In this document: positions 11,561-22,355 of the stretch, in pieces
Layout of the letters: each line of letters opens with the position of its first letter
How positions within the stretch are numbered: the first letter of the stretch is position 1
Source of the DNA: Bigelowiella natans CCMP2755
Lineage: Eukaryota; Cercozoa; Chlorarachniophyceae
DNA: 39,453 bases
Assembly (NCBI GenBank): GCA_000320545.1
Contig: ADNK01000256.1
Span: 2,501 to 41,953, forward strand
Direction: 5' to 3'
Notes under the pieces: model-generated
Seen by the model: only the letters and a program-made list of their open reading frames with translations
Database searches by the model: none
Told to the model about the DNA's origin: nothing
Position numbers and translations under genes: made by a program

Positions 11561-12320
11561 GAGAATGTGGAGTAAATCCCTAAACAAAACACACTATAAG
11601 TATGCATATGTGTAGCAGCATGTATGAATGTTCCTTTGCTTATATGCTCCCAGGGGCATTTGAAACGTTATTGGACACATCTCTATCTGAGGTTGAAGTC
11701 AACCTCCACTTAAAACGGTAAGAAGCACCAGTACTACTAGCAGCGGTGCAGGCAGCAGTAGAGTGCTCAAATGCTTTCCCGGTCAAGGAGGAGGAGGTGG
11801 TGGGAAGAACAATCAAAATGGCGACACTAGCAGCTCGCACAGTTGGTGTGAGCGGTTTGTGCCTTGTTGCGAAAAACTCTCTCATGCCCCCCACCCCCCC
11901 TCCCCCCTACTTTCCTTTCTTTTCTGCGTTCCTCCTCTACATGAAAGATGGCTCAAATGGAAGGAGAGGGGTATCCACAAGTTCGAATTCACGACGGACA
12001 CAGCAGCGATAGATCATCTTCAGAAGCATCTGCACGTCGAGGACCAGGTCATTATTAGTAGTGCTGGAGGGGGGGATAAGTGCGAAGAGAGGTAGGATCA
12101 GGAAGAACCGGAAAGCATGTGAGGAGCTGCACCCGACGGTGATTGCAGCTCACGCATTCTTTTCCACACAGCAGGAGGGGGCAATAGTGGACATTAACAT
12201 GGCGAGCCCCGACCCTGTGTACCGAGAGGCCATCCTGAATGACATCACCCAGCCCAAAAATCAAGGCTCTATCTTCGTAAAAGCTCTCCTCAGGTTTATT
12301 TAAAAACTATGGGATGTAAC

Positions 12321-12361
<41 letters not shown>

Positions 12362-13061
12362 AAGTAGGAGGAGGAGGAAGAGGAGGAGGAGGATAGTGCA
12401 CGACACGCCCTCGATAGCAGGGTGGGAAGGTGTGCCTACTGCTGTTGCAAATAGCAATGATGGCAGCAGTTGTGATGAGAGGAGAGTTACTTCTTCATGA
12501 GGCGATGATGATGATAATGATAATGATGATGATGATGACAATATCTGGACGCTTAATTTTAGAAATCCTCGGCAATACTACCTATCCGAGTCTCTAGTAC
12601 ATAGTCTCATCCGAGCGGTAAGTGCGATGTAAGTAGTAGTAGTAGTAGTAGTACTAGTAGTAGTATTGGAGGCAGGTAGCTGATGAGGACGAAGCGAAGT
12701 ATAGAGATTTGAGTATTTGGAAGATAGATCTATGTTGCAGGAGGCAAAGGAGGGACCACAAATAGCAGCTTCAACCAAAATAGAAAGACATTCTAGATGA
12801 AATTTCTTCAATGATTTTTGGTCGCCAAGATACGGCTCACTATTATATCATCACCTTCTTCACCTTCTTCACCTTCTCCTTCTCTTCATCATGTTGGTGG
12901 GTAGGTTTTCCGAGTGTTATGGGATCGATCTGAAACGGACCACGATGGATATTTCCTCTCCTCAAGAATAGATCTCAATGTGCTTGATGTACGTTGCGAT
13001 GACATCGACAACGCTAGATGGATTCTCTCTTTCTCATTTTCTCACTTTCTCATTTTATCAT

Positions 13062-13125
<64 letters not shown>

Positions 13126-13129
13126 GACT

Positions 13130-13171
<42 letters not shown>

Positions 13172-13369
13172 TCCCTCGTCAATTCCCTGCAGGGTTCTAC
13201 TAGCGTCGTTCGGCCGAGGGCATGGTTCAACATTAGAAGCACTCGTGGTCACCACACTAGTACTAGTAGTAATAATACTGTAGTAGTCTTGCAGTACTAG
13301 TAATAGTAGTTTATGCAAAGACAATCCCTTTGTATATATATATCCCCCGGTGCACTACTTCTCTCTCCC

Positions 13370-13408
<39 letters not shown>

Positions 13409-14125
13409 CCCCTTTTGCGTTTTCCGTACTTCGTATCACGGTGATTCCAATCGCCACAATGACAATGATGCCTACTCTTCAGGATGTGAAAAAGAGAAAC
13501 GAGCAGCTGTCTTCGCTCCCAACACAATGTTCGTGCGTTCCTATGAGAAGCTCAGGGAGGGGGGGGGGGGGGGGTGGAACTGCTGTCTTTCTAAATGCAT
13601 CTCTCAGCGTTTTGTATGACACGATTCCTCTGCTGGGGCTGTTCTTCATGTGACATCAATCTCTTTACTCAATTCACCGAACGATTTCCTATCGCTAGAA
13701 TATTTCTTACACTACTGACAACTCTATGCAGTATAGATATACAATATATAGAAATATGCGTTTTCTCATTCTACATGAAGATCGGACGGTAATTAATTGT
13801 GTGGCCCCTCTTTATCATCAGGATCTACGTGAATCATCCACACGCAGCAAAGGTGGTGGAGTAAGGCTGAAAACCACTTAAATGATGATGACAATGAGAG
13901 GGGTTGTGAGGGGAGAGCGGGGGAGGTAAAGTGTCTATTTATAACGACGAAGAGGCCAACGAGAAGTACAATCTGAAGTTGACTCCGAATTATCACAGGT
14001 GCTCCGTCGAAGTATATCCGAGTATTTTGCCCTTCAAAACTCTTACATCTCTGCTGATGAGGTTATCATCTATCATCGTGCGACACCGTTTGATCCGCCT
14101 CCCTATGAACTACCTGCGCGCGCGC

Positions 14126-14163
<38 letters not shown>

Positions 14164-14373
14164 TGGGGGGGGGGGGTTCAGGTTTTGGTCGGTTGGATCA
14201 AAATGTCTTCATCAACCACAACGTGCCTGGTCTGATAATGAGATATTTCCTTTGTTTTGTGTTTGTTGCAACATATATGATCGGCAGATGATGGCCCTAA
14301 TCAATCGGAGGGCAGCGACATCTCTCGATACATTCGTGAAGGGCATTCCGAAAATACCTTTCTACACTATTAG
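10160..14373 (+). CDS. Secretory-pathway protein of unknown function, about 16 exons
   Basis: I do not recognise this gene. The exons are 10160-10334, 10454-10554, 10664-10799, 10917-10949, 11081-11203, 11388-11429, 11654-11717, 11948-12293, 12563-12617, 12905-12988, 13193-13247, 13483-13573, 13822-13860, 13953 to about 14131, 14182-14229 and 14288-14373, with the stop TAG at 14371. The N-terminus (MQLLVLSAAIHLLFFPAHPA) is a clear signal peptide. A Cys-rich patch follows (TVCTCDKNFQCLSSCRDGC), then VVIVPDDGLSVGGPSKFLN and GTPGGEFGEFLHALGAFE. Most junctions close in phase. Two points are weak. Exon 8 has one extra base, best explained by the seven-G run at 12069-12075. The donor of exon 14 lies inside a (CG)n(GT)n repeat and the acceptor at 13952 is one of several options. 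An ER, secreted or plastid-route location is inferred from the signal peptide. Confidence 0.6.
11526..11560 (+). repeat. (TAG)n trinucleotide repeat
   Basis: Perfect trinucleotide repeat in the intron between exons 6 and 7 of the secretory-protein gene. Confidence 0.9.
12321..12361 (+). repeat. (AGT)n trinucleotide repeat
   Basis: Intronic repeat shortly after the exon 8 donor at 12294. A similar tract sits at about 12630-12663 in the next intron. Confidence 0.9.
13062..13169 (+). repeat. Compound (CT)n(CA)n(TA)n microsatellite
   Basis: Three dinucleotide repeats lie head to tail and end about 24 bases before the exon 11 acceptor at 13192. They may supply part of its pyrimidine tract. Another (CT)n tract at about 13372-13406 lies in the following intron. 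Confidence 0.9.
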
Positions 14374-14935
14374 CGTGGAATAAATGATGATGGTGACGAA
14401 AAAGGGGTGCTGTATCACTAACTATGCTCGATGTAATATTAGCAATGCGGCAGCGACACCTTATATACTAAGAAAAGTAATACACAGCAATAATTAACTT
14501 AATCATGCACAGTAGCCCGCTTATGCATAGCGCATTAGTTCGAAGCCACTACATGCGCGGCAGCTGACAGATTGCTTACGCCATAACTTGCGCCTTTTAT
14601 ACATATATACATTATATGCCTTTTGTGCACGCGCCTTTTGCTAGTAATTAACAGGATAGTTGAAAACAGCATTCGTATCATAATGTGTGAGAAGCTATCT
14701 CGTCTAATGCATCTCCACATGAAACATGAAGACGAAAAATGATAATTCCCCGGATAAACCGTGATAGCTTAGAATTTTGCAAATGCTTTCATTCATTTTA
14801 TGGATGGCTGCTGCACACGGAGGAGATTTGATATTTTATGCAAATTACGCCTGTGATCCTCGATCGGCAGCATGTAAAAATGCACATAGCTTCTTGATAT
14901 TTAAATAATGCCCCAGTCGTCACCGTGGCATCGCT
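14374..14935. other. Convergent intergenic region
   Basis: Region between the stop codons of the secretory-protein gene (+) and the SAM carrier gene (-). It is A/T-rich with no exon-like frame seen. Confidence 0.55.
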
Positions 14936-16745
14936 TCAAACTCCGATAATCTTCAACATCTCCCTTGATTTCTCATACGCTCCGAAAAAGAACACGCCGC
15001 CTGCAAGAAGGGAGGGTCATTCGAGAAATATGCGGGAGGCCTTTATGTATCTATCGTCTTAGTCGTCATCATTGCCATCATCATCATCATCACCACCACC
15101 ACCATCATGCATGTGAAACAATGACAAACAATATATGATTAATGACCTAATGTCAGCCAGAAGGTACGTGGTCCTGCTCCGGCATAAAGACCCCTGATTC
15201 CTCCCTACACACAGCCGTCATCTCATCGGAGGTACCCGTTATTGCAAGCAAGGCAGAACAATGATTTAGAAAGGAGGAGGAAACTATCCAATGATCGATG
15301 TAGAGAGGGTGGAGAAGAGTACTATTGATGTGAAGGTTTCTCTGACGCAATCAGGTATTAATGAATCATAATATGTATTAGTCGCAGTAGTAATGATGAT
15401 ATGAAGAGGAGAGCTCCTCGCTGCTACCTCCTGATAAACTCTGCACCACACATCCACCACACCCTTGTAAGGTTTCCCATTAGCGTCGGCTCCCAGCATC
15501 AGCCGGGTCTTCGTTATGATTAGTAAAACAGGGGGGGGGGGGGGGGGCAGCAAGGGGGTCATATGTGTGAGTAAGGATGGGAGGCTACTACACAGCACAG
15601 TAGCAAAGATTGTGGGAAAAATGGCCATTCTCATTCGTCTTTCTCGTCCGTCTTCTCAGCCAAGACACGCAAAAGTAAACAAGAAGAAGAAAGAAAAAGA
15701 AGCATTTTCCTCCCGTTCAGAAACCGATTTGATGATAACGATGATTGATAATGGATGCGGAGACGAGCATCAGCACCTTGGCTAGGTCCAATGGCGTAGT
15801 CAACGCGCCTGAAAAACCACCGCTAAGAGCGCCGCACACCGCTCCTTGCCAAGCGGACACCGGCCGTCCTAATTTTATCATCAGCCATTTCAATGACTGA
15901 CCGAGTGGAAATGCATGGATATGCTGCTAACCTGGCGGACCATCCACGATATTATCATCATCATCATCATCATCATCATCATCGTCGTCGTCGTCGCCAC
16001 CCTTATGCATCATGTTATCTATCTCTTTCGGGCTCCTATGCAAGCTTTTCTCGTAGGAAAACAAAGCTCATAGTTCGCAGTAGTATTCTTGTGAGCAAAA
16101 CGGCTGATGAAATCGACCCATATGATTACCTTGGGCCTCCCCCCATTTTTTCTTCGCTCCTTCCCAAAGAGGAAACTACCGATAAAGCGAAAATGGTGAG
16201 CGGGCACGAGATAAGGGATGTTTTTAGGAAAGGACGAAGAAGAAAAAGAAGAAGAAAATGAAAAAAGAAGAAAGAAGAATTTGTTGGAATGCCATGGAGG
16301 AGATTCAGCATTATGGGAAAATGTGCTTGCAGCCCCACACAAAATATATCATCACCGCCACCACCGCTGCTACTTTTACAATTACTACTACTGCTGCTGT
16401 TACTACTAGCGCTACCTGGATCAAGGAAAAAGGAATTTCTCGCATAACTGTGCTACCAAATCCACGATAAAATCCCATCACCCCTTCCTAATACAAATTC
16501 CATGAACAACAACGAAGGAGGGCTGGAGGAGGAGGAGGAGTAGCAGCAGTAGTAGTAGTAGTATAGTACAAACACATGCTGCATCCTGTACAAATCATAT
16601 TGTTTTGATGCTGTTTAGCAGTACCTGCTTTAAGAGGGAAGATGTAGTCTCCGACATCGATCCGTAGTTTCCGGCCTGCATATTTTGCTTCACGACCTAT
16701 CCCAAATAGGAAAGAAGAGAATATCAGAATACTCTTGGCATATTA

Positions 16746-16804
<59 letters not shown>

Positions 16805-17477
16805 GTGTGTGTGTGTGTGTGTGTGTAATAATGCATCATGATAATAACTCTCTATCGAGTCTCTTTCCTTCTCCTCCTCCCCCTCCTCCATCCTTAGCCC
16901 TCTCTCTCCCACTGTTTTAGTCTCTGATAATATTTTGGAATGAGCTGCTTTCAACGCACACCATACCTCTGTCGGGACCCGGACCAGGCACGCAACGCAT
17001 TCACCGACCCTGGTCAATCATAGCGCCCCACAACCAATGGTGAAGCTGATGATGCCAAGATGTGCGCGTGTGTGTGTGTGTGTGTGCGTGTGTGTGCGTG
17101 TTTTGGTCTGCGGATTTGTCCCATGCTCTTTGTGTTAGTAACAGCAGTGCAGACAATTTAAATCTGCATCTCATTACGAGTGTGTTGCGTAGCACACTGG
17201 GCGATAAAAGCAACTTACCCCGCTGCAAGCTGCTGTGAAAGGACATCACTCTTTGTTAGTCGTTTTGCCTGTGGAGAATATTAGTACCAATCTTGTTAGT
17301 TAAAGAAGCGTGAGGAGGTTTTCGGAACCACAGCAAACACACCGCTCTTATTTAAGAAATGATAAGAGTCCGTAGGATTCTGTCAGCATTCATAATTCAA
17401 ACCAGGAATACCAACTAAGCACAAACCGGAGCTTTCATGGTTTCATATGTGGAGAAGAACAACGAAGCTCCTGATGT

Positions 17478-17521
<44 letters not shown>

Positions 17522-18080
17522 ATATATCAGCTTATTGAAGTGTATATTGGGTGGATAATGCGTTGTTTTGCTGGATAATCTACGATCTGGCTCATGCAAT
17601 TTATTTCCCAAGATATGAACACGTCAAGAAGAAAAAATGGCACCTGGCGCTGATCCTAAAGCGGCGGCAGAGAGGCCTGAGTATATTCCCTTGAAGCCCC
17701 CTTAACACGGAAACACAAACAACAACGTTTATGATCAACATCGAAGCCAATAACCGGAGTGTTAACATCGTGTACTATCTGCGGATATGCAAGAAGTGTA
17801 CTGGAAGCACAAGATGATGTGGGTAATAAAAGAGAGACATACCAGCCTTAAAGAAGCCCTGAGATGACTGCAATCGTGTCTTTAGCGTGTCTATAGGAAA
17901 CAGGGCCTGGAGATATCGATTTGATTAGCTTGACCAAATGGTGGTGCGGCAATCCCTCCCAAGCCCTCCCCTCCCTAGAAATATTACACCAAGCTAAAGA
18001 TTCTCTAAATTTACAATATCAACGAAGGCGCCAGCTGAAGCGCCGGAGAGCAGGGCGCACGTGAATGATGTCTCTGCCAT
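14936..18080 (-). CDS. SAMC: S-adenosylmethionine mitochondrial carrier (SLC25A26/SAMC type)
   Basis: This inner-membrane carrier exchanges cytosolic S-adenosylmethionine for S-adenosylhomocysteine. Thirteen short exons all join in phase: 18080-18015, 17906-17843, 17700-17644, 17470-17427, 17232-17219, 17009-16967, 16696-16625, 16487-16416, 16175-16130, 15868-15777, 15508-15428, 15204-15147 and 15000-14936. They give 257 residues, close to the usual 270. The three carrier signatures are FPIDTLKTRLQ (P26), [12 protein letters not shown] (P94) and TTPLDLAKTRLM (P185). [34 protein letters not shown] and SAWQGAVCGAL are diagnostic of SAM carriers, not other SLC25 members. There is no leader, which is normal for the family. 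Exon 5 is only 14 nt long. A plastid location is possible, since plant homologues serve both organelles. Confidence 0.92.
15953..15997 (+). repeat. (ATC)n(GTC)n trinucleotide repeat
   Basis: Repeat in the intron between SAM carrier exons 9 and 10. Confidence 0.9.
16751..16827 (+). repeat. (TA)n(GT)n compound microsatellite
   Basis: Long TA tract followed by GT repeat, in the SAM carrier intron between exons 6 and 7. A separate (GT)n tract at about 17476-17516 lies a few bases upstream of exon 4 on the minus strand. Confidence 0.9.
17219..17232 (-). other. 14-nt microexon of the SAM carrier gene
   Basis: CAGCTTGCAGCGGG lies between a TTTCACAG acceptor and a GTAAGT donor. It encodes QLAAG together with the first base of the next exon. 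Both flanking exons fit it in phase, and SAM carriers have small aliphatic residues at this place just before the GE-VACLVRVP segment. Confidence 0.75.
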
Positions 18081-19652
18081 TATCAGCTTCTTGGAGTTTT
18101 GTTGGCTCAAGCGCTATCTGCTCGGACATTGGTCGGTGCTGATCGAACATTTACGATGTTTTAGGGTTTATTTATTACCAGTATACTGATAATTTACGTT
18201 ACAAGCAATGAATTCAAACTGAGATTTCTACCCCGTCAAAAATTACCGTTTTTCTAGTAATCCACGGGTTGAAAAATGGACAATCTCTGGACAAGTTTTG
18301 AAAAGACAATGGAATCACTGTGATCACTTCACTCATCAATTTGTTCATCCACAATGCCAGTTGGCACAATGCATGTCCCTTTGCAAGCTCACGTGCATGC
18401 ACCTGTGCGTGCACTTTGACCCAGTCAGCTTGCACTGAGCGTGACCGTGCTAGCGTGCCAGCGCTAGCAACATGTGGCAACATTCAACACCCAACACCAC
18501 ACGATGAGCTGCGTGCACATCAACGGGTCGCGCCCTCTCCAGCTCTGCTAGCTCTGGTCTGCACTGACACCACGTGCGACCAGTGCACGCACGCATGGCA
18601 CAATCACAGTCATAGTCATGATGCCACGTCCACAGGAACGCCAGACCACATCGCAGCAGTCGATCACTGCTGGTTGTGATCGTGCAATCTGTGGCAACTT
18701 CCAGCGTGTGACGTGTTGCAAACCCAACTCAGTCGTGAACCAACGTTGAACAATGTGACAACAACGTGCACACAAAGCTGCAAACTCCGCAACGCACGTC
18801 TGTGCACACGTCACATGTGCATGCCCTTGTCACGATCATGCATCACAGTCCATGTTGCCAGCGGCTGGCCATGCATGACCAACCAAACAAACGACGATCA
18901 GCAGGCTTGCTAGCTTGGGCATGCTCTGCATGGACTTGTCACTGATTGTAGTTCCAGAGTTGCATCACATTCGTGATTCGCAATGACACTGCCGATCGCC
19001 GATGACCAATCATGCAGCCCTCCCTCAACTGCTTGCAAAATTAACAGAAGTTGGCACGATTGGTGCTGCTACGCGAGCTAGCTCACACCACTGCTGTTGT
19101 GTTTTAATTTTTGTGCAAATGTGTGTCGCTCTTTCAAAGCCTTCCATCACGCAAGATCCACCACATATCCATGACATGTAGACAAGAACTCATTACAACA
19201 AAAGCACAAGCGTATGTTCCTGATAATGACAAATGTCGGCTAATCACAATTACTTGGTGTTGGCTCTATGACACTACGATGGAAAGCATGCGGTGCATAA
19301 ACGTCTCAACATCGAATTGTTATTGTACACAGCTCAAATGCCATTGAGGTACATATGGACATAAATTCATGAGTAGTTTGCGGTATTAAGATTTTACAAT
19401 CAATTTTGTGGAAAAATATCATGAACTACTTATTCAATAAATTGTTCTGATGATATCATCAATGCTTTAGCTCCTTCCTTATTACCCGCCACTGTTTCCA
19501 AGTATGACCTAATTACGATATTGAAGAGGTAGATTCGTACATGATAAATTCATATGTATCATTGAATCTAAGAAAGTTAAATGAAAAATAGGGTGCGTTG
19601 GAACCTACGCAGAGAAGAGTATAGCATAGTGAATGCTACGACCTAACTTCAC
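18081..19652. other. Intergenic region with TGCA/CACG-rich island
   Basis: This region lies between the SAM carrier start and the 3' end of the Tic22-like gene. It must hold the SAM carrier promoter near 18081-18350. The middle (about 18340-19100) is a palindromic-tetramer island. Open frames there are Cys/His/Ala-rich by composition and not convincing as proteins. Confidence 0.5.
18340..19100. repeat. TGCA/CACG-rich island 2
   Basis: Words such as TGCA, CATG, CACG and GCTAGC recur at very high density, and homopolymers are rare. The composition differs sharply from the A/T-rich flanks. It resembles the islands near 540-1470 and 31040-31720 in word use. No terminal repeats were found. Confidence 0.45.
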
Positions 19653-20481
19653 TTACATCAAATCCATCATTTCCGGCTTCAAGTCCCTAGTGTCTTGTTC
19701 AGTAGATAGGGCCACGTTCACTAAGCTATTTTTCTCAATTCTGTCCTCCTTGTTTCCAAACCCCTTTTTCGCAGGCTTTCGAGTCTGGCAATCGTTGTGT
19801 CAGTACTGTGTTCTCGAGTAATCATCAACTGTGTGCATGATACCAAAACGACATTGGGTTAAGACCTCTTTAATTATCTCCTTCCAGGTTTTCTGCATGT
19901 CCTCAAGTTTTAGGAACACCATCATTGTAGGCTCGTCCTACCGCATAAGAATCAGCAGCAGGTATGAATATTTTGATACTTGTTTGCATGCATGGTGTGG
20001 ATGTATTCCCGTCGTTAAAATGGTAGTCACATGGAACACACGTGAGACATTATTTTCAAGGAGAAAGCTAAATTGATTCATAATTTACACACGCTAGCCA
20101 ACATACATCGATGACGCTGATGAGCCTGGAATCGAAAAACACAGGAACTGATACCTGGTAAGTAGACATTAACATAACGACGCGCATGTGTCAACATGTG
20201 TTATATTACTGCCTCAATTGTTAGCTCACAGTTTTTCAAAATGAACATTACTTTCCACGAATAATACTATTACAGCAAAAACAAAGCCAAAATAAGCTAC
20301 CGTAAATTTACCTGTGAACTTCTGTCAAATTTAGCGGAAGCTGCTTTAAGTTGTGGCAGAATGGTATCTGCATTGTCCATCTGCTTTCGCGAGGACCTAA
20401 GGCGGAACTTGCCGCCAGTCATTACCTCCGGTTGCTGAATTACCTGATGATATATAATGTACTCTATTCAGAAGGAAGAGG

Positions 20482-20523
<42 letters not shown>

Positions 20524-20525
20524 GG

Positions 20526-20568
<43 letters not shown>

Positions 20569-20585
20569 ATATACACACACACGCA

Positions 20586-20627
<42 letters not shown>

Positions 20628-21898
20628 GCACTATATTTTCATGCACATGGGTTCGATTGGAACATTAATGCAATCTCAACCATGCAATCAAGACGACCTC
20701 TATCACTTTGGTCAATGGAAAAGAAGATATTCTTGCTGAAGCGTCTATGTTGGCGCGAACATCCTTCAACACTTCCTATAATTTATTTGTAAGAATAGTG
20801 GAGGAAATGCTAACTATTATAGTAGGAATAACATTCGAAGACTCCCCTCTTCCTGTTACTGACTGTCATCATACAGATTACTCTGTAACTACCTCCGCAT
20901 CTGCCTTTTCGGTGTAAAAGTATCCAATTCTAGTTCCATCGTCCGCGACCTGCGTACATATATAATGTATAAAGTAGTGGGAGAGGAAATGAGGCAATAT
21001 ATGAAGTATATTGATGGATACATATGATTACAGTTGTTGAGGTAACGAATTTTGCAAGATTTATTCTTATTTGTCGTGTCTGATGATAATTTGAAACTGA
21101 GAATTACCTCGGTAAGATACGGAAATTCACCCGTTCTCTGCGTCACTGTGAAGATCGGTGTGGCGCTCATTCTGACCCTTTTTGATTTAGAATTGAGGTT
21201 TGAAAATAAAAAAGGCTGTATATCGATATTTTCCTCGGGCAAAAATAAAAACACCTTTCATATTTTGGTAGTTTTGCTCCCTGAGAAGTTATATATGCGC
21301 GGAAAGCTCCAAGTAGCGCCGCAAAGATCCCTGCACCTGTCATCGTTCACCAACATATAAGTTATTCGATTGGATGGAGCAGACTGGGAGCGTGTTCTGA
21401 GGACGATTGTTACTGCGAAAATGTAGAAAGATATTCACACCTGCAAGAATGTCCCGTTGTGTCTCAAATGTGTGAGATACATCCATTGTTCCAACTGAAT
21501 ATTTAATGACATTATAAGGCAACGATTTTTGCATTCCCGAGCTAGTACACGACACAGGGCTTTCTTTTTCAAAAAAACTCTACACCAGCCCGCATTTCTA
21601 GATCAGCTTATAGAAAATTCTAAAGTGCTCACAAACATTGAGGTAGTGCTTGAGGTCTGAGCAGTTTAGTACTCTCTGCGTCATCCCGATTCACTCGTCT
21701 CGTCGGAAGAGGGAATCCTGCTGCGTTCCTCCTCACCAACCAACGCTTCTTCAAACAAGTTCGAGAGATTGGACCCCTAAAAGAAGCTAAGTTTGTTCGT
21801 TTTGAGACGGTATGCTGGACGGTCTGCGCCGTCACTGCTAGGACAAGGTGGAGAAGAAGCCAGCGAGGTTTGCAGAGTAGGGTACGTGGAACCACCAT
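19653..21898 (-). CDS. TIC22: Tic22-like plastid protein-import component
   Basis: Tic22 is a soluble intermembrane-space chaperone that helps preproteins cross the inner plastid envelope. Ten exons join in phase: 21898-21633, 21541-21441, 21336-21255, 21177-21108, 20949-20893, 20775-20698, 20434-20312, 20154-20107, 19937-19866 and 19784-19653, giving 342 residues. Exon 1 is a bipartite leader: a signal peptide (WLLLHLVLAVTAQT) then an Arg/Lys/Ser-rich transit-like region. The mature part shows the Tic22 pattern: PIFTVTQRTGEFPYLTE, GYFYTEKADAE, SSFPLTKV, MTGGKFRLRSS, VPVFFDSRLISV and FLKLEDMQKTW. The last exon is a charged tail. The hydrophobic LAGAGIFAALLGAF upstream of the core (encoded across exons 2 and 3) may be a membrane or thylakoid-type segment. 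Identification rests on the pattern of several short motifs, so Tic22-like is the safe wording. Confidence 0.75.
20482..20622 (+). repeat. Compound (TA)n(GA)n(CA)n(TA)n microsatellite
   Basis: Four dinucleotide repeats lie in tandem within the Tic22-like intron between exons 6 and 7. Confidence 0.9.
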
Positions 21899-22355
21899 TT
21901 TGCAGAAATTCGGCACCTAAGTCGGAACTCAAGAAATCACCGAAAAGTTCGGGATTTCAACACCGCGACACAGTGGACCTCTTCTTCGCATGATGCAATG
22001 TGCAATAAACAAAGAAGGTAAAAAATGGCCTGGACAATAATAATTTAACGCTGGCATCATCGGCTTAAAACCCGGTCGTCCGGATCGCTGCTGTGCTGCT
22101 GCTCATTTAACCTCTAACGTGGTAATACATGTAATACAAACAAAACCTAATAAATTAATAAATCGTACTTATTTTTTGCCGGGATTTGATTGGGCGGGGA
22201 GTCTACTTTGCATGAATCTGGAGGAAACATGGTGATATAGGATCAAAATACAGGCGGTTTCTCTCGTAGGTTGACGTTGGTAGATATCGGGGGATTTCGT
22301 TCTGGCGCGAGCACCGTGCCTCAAAACCCAGACCCCAAACGCCGCACCAGCAGCC
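21899..22355. promoter_or_regulatory. Divergent promoter interval
   Basis: 457 bases lie between the Tic22-like start (minus) and the His-rich secreted protein start (plus). Both genes must be driven from here. No specific element was recognised. Confidence 0.45.

Noticed and set aside
13018-13300. Plus-strand frames reading long Leu/Ser then Thr/His then Ile/Tyr runs
   Set aside because: These are translations of (CT)n, (CA)n and (TA)n microsatellites inside an intron.
18320-18679. 119-codon Cys/His/Ala-rich frame
   Set aside because: Its composition follows from the TGCA/CACG-rich island. It shows no splice context, domain or bias typical of the real exons nearby.
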